From a virus: 42,012 nucleotides of DNA. The notes beneath the pieces are model-generated. The model ran no database searches. It was given only the letters and a program-made list of their open reading frames with translations, and was not told the DNA's origin. Each line of letters begins with the position of its first letter. Within the stretch, counting starts at the first letter, position 1. Location of the stretch: positions 1-42,012 of the IMG/VR virus record IMGVR_UViG_3300031251_000050. One strand, given 5' to 3'. The position numbers and the translations under genes are program-made. Below are positions 36,894 through 42,012 of the stretch, one piece after another.

Positions 36894-37318
36894 TCGTGCT
36901 CGGCGAGGTGGCGATGAATCGCGTCGTCGATGGCATCGACGGACAGCTCCGAGATGTCGAGAAACGGGCGCGCAGGCATGCGTGGCGTGCCTGTCAGGTG
37001 GTATTCGGCGTAGTCCGGGCCTTCGGGGCCGACTTCGGCGCCGCTCTCGCTCACCTCTCGGTGTGCGCTGGCGAGCGTACGCAGCGTGCCTTCGCGCTGC
37101 AGGATCGGCCCCGGGCCGTAGCCCTTGCGTTCACGCTGAGCGAGCGTCGAGGGGGCCAGCGGCGCCCATCGTTTGCCCGCGTCGGACTCGCTGCGGAAGT
37201 TGCTGTCGATGGCGTCGGCCACAATGGTGACGGCCTTCGTCATCGCCGGGCGCAAGTTGCCGATCGCGCGCGTGAGCTCGCGATCGCTGCGTTCCGCGTC
37301 GGCAGTGTCGTAGGGCAT
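36890..37318 (-). CDS. Phage virion morphogenesis / tail completion protein
   Basis: This is a 142-residue protein. KRWAPLAPSTLAQRERKGYG, PGPILQREGTLRTLASAHRE and EYHLTGTPRMPARPFLDISE form the well-known signature of the Mu gpG / P2 gpS virion morphogenesis family. It acts in head-tail joining or tail completion. It overlaps genes on both sides by a few bases. Confidence 0.85.
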   Translation of the reverse strand: MPYDTADAERSDRELTRAIGNLRPAMTKAVTIVADAIDSNFRSESDAGKRWAPLAPSTLAQRERKGYGPGPILQREGTLRTLASAHREVSESGAEVGPEGPDYAEYHLTGTPRMPARPFLDISELSVDAIDDAIHRHLAEHE

Positions 37319-37815
37319 CAGTAGCTGCCCGAGTTGAAGCCGCCACAGCCCGTCGACGGGTCGCCCACGAACGTGAACGGCTGCTGATTAGACGGCTGCG
37401 ACGTTGCGACCTGGCCGCCGACGTTGGCGGGCGTGAGCGTCTTGGCGATGCGCTGCTGCGCGCTGCGGATCTCGGCGAGGTCCGCGCGTGCCTGCATGTA
37501 GTCGGCGAGGTAGGGCGAACGCTTGGGGTCTAGGTTGTACTCAGGCCGGCGCAGCATCGCGCCGTGCATCACGAAGATGCCGACGAGTTGCTTGACCGTG
37601 TCCGGGTATGGCGCCGCGAACGGCATTGAGGCGCCGTAGATGCCGAGCGCCAGGCGGTCGAACTCCGCCGAGCCCATACGGATGCCGTAGGCCACTGCGC
37701 CCGCGTCCGCCGCGCCCGTGCTCGACCCGTCCGAGGCGATGACGGAGAACGCCTGCGCGACGCGGTCCGCCCCGAACTGCTGCTCGAGGTCGTTCTGGTC
37801 GACGTAAGCGCTCAT
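37318..37815 (-). CDS. DUF1320 protein (Mu gp36-like head-tail connector)
   Basis: This is a 165-residue protein. YVDQNDLEQQFGADRVAQAF at the N-terminus, then GAVAYGIRMGSAEFDRLALG and DTVKQLVGIFVMHGAMLRRP match the DUF1320 family, whose members adapt the portal to the tail. The C-terminal 40 residues are Gln/Gly-rich and probably flexible. It is located two genes after the capsid, as in Mu-like phages. Confidence 0.8.
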   Translation of the reverse strand: MSAYVDQNDLEQQFGADRVAQAFSVIASDGSSTGAADAGAVAYGIRMGSAEFDRLALGIYGASMPFAAPYPDTVKQLVGIFVMHGAMLRRPEYNLDPKRSPYLADYMQARADLAEIRSAQQRIAKTLTPANVGGQVATSQPSNQQPFTFVGDPSTGCGGFNSGSY

Positions 37816-37822
37816 GTCAGGC

Positions 37823-38143
37823 TCAGATGGCGGCGAGTTCGTAGTGCGTGCCGAGGGTGAGTCCCTCGATTTCGTCGGCCGTGATGGGCTCGCCCGGCGC
37901 GATCATGCGTCGGCCCTTGCCCATGAGCGAGACGAGCGCGCGAGCCTCGTGCGGGCGCGCTGCGCCCTTCGCCTTGGACGCCTTCTGCGCGGCGTCGCGC
38001 TCGGATTCGAGCGACTTGTACGCGGCGAGTTCGTCGCGCAGCGTGCGGTTTTCGCGCTGCAGCTGCTCGATGGTGATGCGGAATGCAGTCTCCGCGTCCA
38101 TCGAGAGCTGCGGCGCCTCGGCGGGCTTGGTGTCGTCGGCCAT
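37823..38143 (-). CDS. Mu gp35-like small protein with coiled coil
   Basis: This is a 106-residue protein. A helical part (FRITIEQLQRENRTLRDELA) is a coiled coil. The C-terminus, with ARALVSLMGKGRRMIAPGEP and ITADEIEGLTLGTHYELAAI, has a short fold that recalls the small proteins encoded after the capsid gene in Mu-like phages. Its exact role is not known. It is followed by a 7-base gap to the DUF1320 gene. Confidence 0.55.
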   Translation of the reverse strand: MADDTKPAEAPQLSMDAETAFRITIEQLQRENRTLRDELAAYKSLESERDAAQKASKAKGAARPHEARALVSLMGKGRRMIAPGEPITADEIEGLTLGTHYELAAI

Positions 38144-38186
38144 GTCGTGAACCTCCTAGTTCGTCGTCTGTTATCCGGTCTATCCG

Positions 38187-39344
38187 CTAGGAAATGACCG
38201 TATCGAGCAAAAATCCACGGTCATTCGCGACCACGAGGTCGGCGTCTGCGTGGCTGCCCTTCAGGATCGTGATGCCGCTCACACCGGGCACGAGGTCCAC
38301 GGTGTCGGTGAAGACGAACTGGTTGTGGCGGATCGTCTTGGCGAAGCTCGGGTCCTGCTGCTTGCCGCCGGGGACGACGGTGAAGACAGCGAAGCCCTTG
38401 CCCCACAGGTAGTCGTAGGACGCGGTCGCGGCGCCGGGCACCGTGTCGTACTTGGCGTCGCCCACGAAGAGGTACTGCAGGCCGAGCATCTCGCGCAGTT
38501 CGTTGGCGCTCACGACGCGGTCCATCGCGCGCGTGCCGGCCGCCGCGATGACCTTCGGGTGCTTGCGCAGGTACTCGAAGACGATCTTCGAGCACGCGCC
38601 CGCGTTCGGGGTGCCCGCGACGTACTTCGACGCAGCCGCGGTGACGCGGATGTCCTGCACCGGGTCGGCGGTCGAGGTGGCCGCGCCGACGTCCCAACGG
38701 TTCGTCGACGACAGCGCTGTCGTACAGCTGGTGCCGTAGTTCGCGGCGGTCATGAACAGATCCGCGACGCGCTTCTCGCGGGCGCGCATGAGGTCGAACA
38801 TGATCGCTTTGCGGTGCCAGTCGAAGAGGTCCGGCAGGCTGACCGCGTCCGCGATCTCCTTGTTGGCGATCTTCGCCATCTCGGCGTAGCCGGTCTCGAG
38901 GTAGGTCGTGGACGAGACGTCGATCGACATCTCGGCGGGGACGCCCTTCGGCCCGACCTTCAGGTCGGCGAGGCGGCTCGCGTCGCGGCGCGACTGCTTG
39001 GCGTAGCGGCGCTGAACGTTGCCCGGCAGCACCGGGCAGACGAAGTCCGCGATGTACGTCGAGCCGTCCGTGTATCCCACGGAGAAGTTCGGCAGGAACG
39101 GGACCGCAACGTCGCTCGAAGCGTAGTCGCGCTCGCGGAATCCCTTGTCCATGACGACGCCGCTCTTGAGCTGCATCTTCTCGATGCCGCCCATGTGCTC
39201 GGCGAAGCGCTGCGCCTCGAGGGAGGTGTACGCGGCGTGGATGTCGATATCGCGGTCGCTGCCTGCGAGCTCCGTCATGCGCGCGAGCGCGTGCATGTCG
39301 TTCGTCGAGGCGTGGGCGCGGGCGTAGAGTTCCGAGATGCGCAT
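38187..39344 (-). CDS. Major capsid protein (HK97-like)
   Basis: This is a 385-residue protein from ATG 39344 (GGAGCACACCC upstream). Segments DYASSDVAVPFLPNFSVGYT, ADFVCPVLPGNVQRRYAKQS and SVTTYLETGY-type spine regions, then TYLETGYAEMAKIANKEIAD, the long helix LFDWHRKAIMFDLMRAREKR and the end VSGITILKGSHADADLVVAN match capsid proteins of Mu gpT-unrelated but similarly placed phages, with an HK97-like layout. No N-terminal scaffold arm beyond about 55 residues is seen; the scaffold is probably the separate protein at 41357. Confidence 0.85.
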   Translation of the reverse strand: MRISELYARAHASTNDMHALARMTELAGSDRDIDIHAAYTSLEAQRFAEHMGGIEKMQLKSGVVMDKGFRERDYASSDVAVPFLPNFSVGYTDGSTYIADFVCPVLPGNVQRRYAKQSRRDASRLADLKVGPKGVPAEMSIDVSSTTYLETGYAEMAKIANKEIADAVSLPDLFDWHRKAIMFDLMRAREKRVADLFMTAANYGTSCTTALSSTNRWDVGAATSTADPVQDIRVTAAASKYVAGTPNAGACSKIVFEYLRKHPKVIAAAGTRAMDRVVSANELREMLGLQYLFVGDAKYDTVPGAATASYDYLWGKGFAVFTVVPGGKQQDPSFAKTIRHNQFVFTDTVDLVPGVSGITILKGSHADADLVVANDRGFLLDTVIS

Positions 39345-39442
39345 GGGTGTGCTCCGGGACCGCGCTTCGTGGCGCGGCAACGTGTGACAGACCCGAGAGC
39401 GCACGGCGCTCTAGTCGGGACTTGGACAGGTGTGAGATGGGG
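39345..39442 (-). promoter_or_regulatory. Leader of the capsid gene with two hairpins
   Basis: In minus-strand order this gap has CCATCTCACA (39440-39431), a 7-bp hairpin AGAGCGC/GCGCTCT (39396-39402/39406-39412), a second hairpin CCGCGC/GCGCGG (39360-39365/39372-39377), and GGAGCACACCC before the ATG. The hairpins may end or process transcripts from the glycosyltransferase side and stabilise capsid mRNA. No clear sigma70 promoter is seen. Confidence 0.5.
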
Positions 39443-40576
39443 CTAGGCGGCGGTGTCGCAGGCGACGGCGCAGCACTCGCGCTCGGCGGCCACATCGGGC
39501 GCGCCGTGAGAGATCGCATCGTCGTAGGCGGCGAGCGCCTCGGTGTGACGACGCAGCAGGAACAGTGACCGGGCGCGGCCGAGCGACGCGCGCCACTCGC
39601 GAGCGCCAGGGATCAGCGTCTGCGAGACGACCGAGCCGCGCCGTGCGGTGACGATGGCGAAGGCCAGCGCGGCGTCGGCGTGCATGCCGAGCGCGGCGAA
39701 CGCGTCGGCGCGCATGAAGTCGAGGTCAGGATGGGTGGCGCCGAGAATCACGGCGGTGTCGGCGGTGTCGAGCACGCCGAGCCAGTCATCGGCCAGTGTC
39801 TGCAGCATCGCGCGAGCGATCGCGAGGCGAGCGCAGCCCGTGGCGTGCATCGTCAGCGCCGGCCATGCGGCCTCGACGACGTCGCGGGCTTCGTCGATGC
39901 GGTGGACCGCAGCGAGCGCGACCGCCAGGTAGCCAGCGGCCTCGACGTCGTCGGGGTCGGTGGCGAGCCGGCGACGCAGTAGCGCCTCGTTGCGCGCGTC
40001 TTTGCCGAGCGCGTCGCGCACAGCCTGGATCGCGCCGTAGTGGACGACGCGGACGCGGAAGACGCCGCCTCGGCCGCCAGCTTCGCGCATGGCGGGCTCG
40101 AGCGACTCGTGCACGATGCCGCGGTAGCGCAGGTGAGGCGCGCGCCGCGTGAGCATCACGACCCAGTTCGGATCGCCACACCGTGCGGCGCCGCTCACCA
40201 CGTCGGCGGGGGCGTCGTCTGGACACGTGGCTTCGTGCTTCTCGATCGCGCCAATGTCGATCCCGCGTGCGTCGAGCTTCTCGGCGGCCCGGCGCAGCTT
40301 CGCGGCTTCCCCGTCGGGGAAGACGTCGTCAGCGTCGACGAGTACGCACCAGTCGCCCGTGGCCGCGTCGAGTGACACGTTGCGGGCGGCGGCGAAGTCG
40401 TCGCGCCACGCCCACCGCACCACGCGAGCGCCGAAGCTCTCGGCGATCTCAATGGTGCGGTCGGTCGAGCCGGTGTCGACGACGACGAGCTCGTCAACGT
40501 GCTCGGCGAACGACGCAAGGCACCGCGCGAGCGATGCCTCTTCGTCGCGGACGATCATGCAAGCAGAGAGGCGCAC
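39443..40576 (-). CDS. Family 2 glycosyltransferase with helical-repeat C-terminus
   Basis: This is a 377-residue protein from GTG 40576; ATG 40558 is an alternative. The GT2 core is clear: LSACMIVRDEEASLARCLAS, HVDELVVVDTGSTDRTIEIA, WAWRDDFAAARNVSLDAATG and WCVLVDADDVFPDG with the DxD metal site. The acceptor region HLRYRGIVHESLEPAM follows. The last 170 residues are helical with TPR-like patterns. The gene sits between decoration and capsid genes in the late operon, so glycosylation of a virion protein is a reasonable inference; alteration of host surface sugars is the other option. Confidence 0.9.
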   Translation of the reverse strand: MRLSACMIVRDEEASLARCLASFAEHVDELVVVDTGSTDRTIEIAESFGARVVRWAWRDDFAAARNVSLDAATGDWCVLVDADDVFPDGEAAKLRRAAEKLDARGIDIGAIEKHEATCPDDAPADVVSGAARCGDPNWVVMLTRRAPHLRYRGIVHESLEPAMREAGGRGGVFRVRVVHYGAIQAVRDALGKDARNEALLRRRLATDPDDVEAAGYLAVALAAVHRIDEARDVVEAAWPALTMHATGCARLAIARAMLQTLADDWLGVLDTADTAVILGATHPDLDFMRADAFAALGMHADAALAFAIVTARRGSVVSQTLIPGAREWRASLGRARSLFLLRRHTEALAAYDDAISHGAPDVAAERECCAVACDTAA

Positions 40577-40583
40577 GGCGGGC

Positions 40584-41243
40584 TCAGTCGTCGTCCACGA
40601 TCTCCCAGTCGACCGTCGACGTGTCGGCGTTCGTGCTGGAGCTGATGACGAACGTACCGGCCGTGAGGCGCGACGCGCTCGGCACCGAGAGGTGGCCGAT
40701 GGTGCCGCCCGTCGTGTTGTGAGTGACGTTGATTCGGCAGGTCGTGCCGCTGATGCGCACGCCGCTGACGGTGACGGTGCCGGCGACGAGCGTGGCCACG
40801 CCCGACTGGCGGCCTTCCGAGACGCGGTGCGGAGCGAGACGCACGGCGACGAGCGAGCCGTCAGCGGCGTCGTCCTGCGCGATGCCGAGCACGAACTGCG
40901 CGCCGTTCGTCTTGACGCCGGTGAACGTCGAGACCTGGCCGAGATGGCTCGAAGTCGTCGTGACGTAGACGCGGTCGCCCTTGGTGATCGCGCCGTTCGC
41001 GGTGCACACGGCGATGTCGCCGGACACGGCAATCACTTCGCCTTCGGCCGCCGCGGGGACGCCGCGCTGGGTGACGCCGACGATCTCCTTGATGACCGAG
41101 GAGAGGACCGGGATCTTCGCGCCGCGCGCCGTCGCCGCATCGGGGACGAGGACGATGTTGGCGCCGATGGCGGAGCCGGTGCCGTTGTAGAACTTGAGGT
41201 ACCGCGTCTCGTCGACGAACGGCTTGTTGATGGGGTCAGCCAT
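40584..41243 (-). CDS. Head decoration / fibre-like capsid-associated protein
   Basis: This is a 219-residue protein. The N-terminal 130 residues, with YLKFYNGTGSAIGANIVLVP, VGVTQRGVPAAAEGEVIAVS and GDIAVCTANGAITKGDRVYV, follow the DUF2190-type decoration fold: a small beta-tadpole with a repeating G-D motif. The C-terminal part, with RINVTHNTTGGTIGHLSVPS, adds a second beta domain of a kind seen in surface proteins, perhaps the target for the nearby glycosyltransferase (several Ser/Thr-rich strands). A GGAGCACGCCC site precedes its ATG. Confidence 0.7.
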   Translation of the reverse strand: MADPINKPFVDETRYLKFYNGTGSAIGANIVLVPDAATARGAKIPVLSSVIKEIVGVTQRGVPAAAEGEVIAVSGDIAVCTANGAITKGDRVYVTTTSSHLGQVSTFTGVKTNGAQFVLGIAQDDAADGSLVAVRLAPHRVSEGRQSGVATLVAGTVTVSGVRISGTTCRINVTHNTTGGTIGHLSVPSASRLTAGTFVISSSTNADTSTVDWEIVDDD

Positions 41244-41356
41244 GGGCGTGCTCCGAACGCACCTCGGCCTGACCGCGCGCCCCTATGGGCGAACAGACAG
41301 GCTGTGCGTGTGTGATGAGAGGCGGCGCCTAGCGCCGACGTGTGGAGGTCAGACGA
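41244..41356 (-). promoter_or_regulatory. Leader of the decoration gene with TCTCA motif
   Basis: This 113-base gap contains CCTCTCATCACACACGCACA (41322-41303) on the minus strand and ends with TTCGGAGCACGCCC before the ATG at 41243. The TCTCA-CACA motif and GGAGCAC site match the leaders at 33998-34089 and 39345-39442. A short inverted repeat GGCGC-TA-GCGCC lies at 41324-41335. No consensus sigma70 promoter is visible. Confidence 0.45.
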
Positions 41357-42012
41357 TCAGGCGCGCGTGCCGTGAATGGCAAGCTCGAGCGCTTCGCTGC
41401 GCGAGATGGGAGAGCCGTTGCGAGCGCGGAGCGCCTGCAGCTCGGAGGCGGCGCGCTCGAGGTCGCTGTTGTCGGTCGCGGCGGTCTTGCCGGCGAGCGC
41501 GGTAGGCGCCTGCGACGCGACTCCGCCCGCGGTCGTGATGGGGGCGAACAGCGCGCCGCTGTCGAACGCCTTCAGGCCGTCGAGCGCCGCCTTGTAGTCC
41601 TCGGCGAAGCCCTTGGCGTCGTGCTTGCGGCGGACGAGCAGCGCCTTGCGCGCGCGCTCGTCGATCGCCAGGCCGTAGTCCTTCTGGCGCGCGAACAGCC
41701 AGTTGACCTCGCGCTCGGCCTCGGCGGCGTCGCGCTTATCGATCTCGGCTTCGAGCTGCCGCACGCGCGGGGCGAGCGCGTCACGCTCGGCGGACGCGAG
41801 CCGCAGGTCGGCCACTGCCTTCGCGGCAGTCGCGGCGTCGTCGCCGATGCCCAGCTCGCGCAGGTCGAAGACGGGCGCGGCCGGCGTCTGGATCTCGGCG
41901 GCGCGCTCGCTCACGATGGCGGGCGCTTCGACGATGACGGGCGCGAACTCGATGACAGGCTCCGCGGCAGGCGCAGCGGTGACAGCTTCGACGACGGCGG
42001 GCGCTTCGGTGG
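41357..42012 (-). CDS. C-terminal part of a Mu-like prohead protease/scaffold protein (partial)
   Basis: The minus-strand frame is open from the right edge to a stop at 41357, with about 218 codons visible. The visible N-terminal part is an Ala/Pro/Val/Glu linker (VVEAVTAAPAAEPVIEFAPV). The rest is a charged helix (ASAERDALAPRVRQLEAEID) and a C-terminal domain, KALLVRRKHDAKGFAEDYKA, ending SRSEALELAIHGTRA. This layout, ahead of the decoration and capsid genes, fits the scaffold half of Mu gpI-type protease-scaffold proteins. The protease domain would lie to the right of the window. Confidence 0.65.
   Translation of the reverse strand, partial: TEAPAVVEAVTAAPAAEPVIEFAPVIVEAPAIVSERAAEIQTPAAPVFDLRELGIGDDAATAAKAVADLRLASAERDALAPRVRQLEAEIDKRDAAEAEREVNWLFARQKDYGLAIDERARKALLVRRKHDAKGFAEDYKAALDGLKAFDSGALFAPITTAGGVASQAPTALAGKTAATDNSDLERAASELQALRARNGSPISRSEALELAIHGTRA

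Noticed and set aside
38250-39446. Long plus-strand frame opposite the major capsid gene
   Set aside because: Val/Arg/Ala/His-rich shadow without domains; the capsid frame on the minus strand has the conserved features.
1-42012. tRNA genes, insertion sequences, transposase or integrase
   Set aside because: No cloverleaf-like segment, terminal inverted repeats or DDE/tyrosine/serine recombinase motifs were noticed; Mu-like virion genes alone do not imply transposition.

Overview
The window is one stretch of a GC-rich, tailed, contractile-tail (Mu-like myovirus) temperate phage or prophage. The evidence is a Mu-type order of virion genes on the minus strand: protease/scaffold, decoration protein, major capsid protein, DUF1320-type connector, morphogenesis protein, DUF2635-like protein, sheath, tube, frameshifted tail chaperone, tape measure, DNA-circularization-like protein, hub, spike, gp25-like protein, baseplate J, YmfQ-like protein, fibres and lysis genes. 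There is also a compact, divergently transcribed immunity region. No portal, terminase, integrase or transposase lies in the window; portal and terminase are expected beyond the right edge. Lipoproteins and a peptidoglycan hydrolase suggest a Gram-negative, high-GC host, but the host cannot be named from this sequence.

Layout. (1) 1-1741, minus: an XRE regulator, an unknown gene, a KilA-N protein and a partial hydrophobic protein. (2) 1742-2526: the control region, with a second XRE regulator on plus, an intrinsic terminator, and two matched promoters that share the 15-mer GCCATTGGCTTGACA. (3) 2527-10983, plus: a tightly overlapping early operon with small Cys-rich proteins, a RecT-like annealing protein, a PD-(D/E)XK exonuclease, SSB, zinc-ribbon and HNH-like proteins, a DUF6948-like protein, a Gly/Tyr repeat protein, a coiled-coil protein, a DUF3310 protein, ThyX and an ASCH protein. 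(4) 10983-15448, plus: six overlapping genes that read as a phage-borne type IV CRISPR-Cas effector module of IV-B order, csf1-cas11-csf2-csf3, followed by a Cas6-like endoribonuclease fused to a zinc ribbon and a CysH-like PP-loop protein. (5) 15449-16317, plus: an AT-rich palindrome/promoter and three small genes. (6) 16314-42012, minus: the late operon, read right to left from head genes to lysis genes. The early and late operons converge and overlap by one CTAG that supplies both stop codons.

The main discovery candidate is the type IV module. It sits inside the phage early operon, joined by stop/start overlaps to ordinary replication genes, so it should be expressed early in infection or induction. 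Known IV-B loci lack a Cas6 and a CRISPR array. This locus also shows no array, adaptation genes or DinG, yet it carries a Cas6-like protein whose N-terminal zinc ribbon has the same Cys spacing as a small stand-alone phage protein encoded 7 kb upstream. Its guide RNA source is unknown.

Other notable points are a canonical C_CCT_TTA slippery site in the tail chaperone gene, a glycosyltransferase inserted between capsid genes, a papain-like protease in the lysis cluster, a Leu/Pro tandem-repeat protein beside the baseplate genes, a frameshifted tail-end gene, and a shared 5' layout in front of the most abundant virion proteins.
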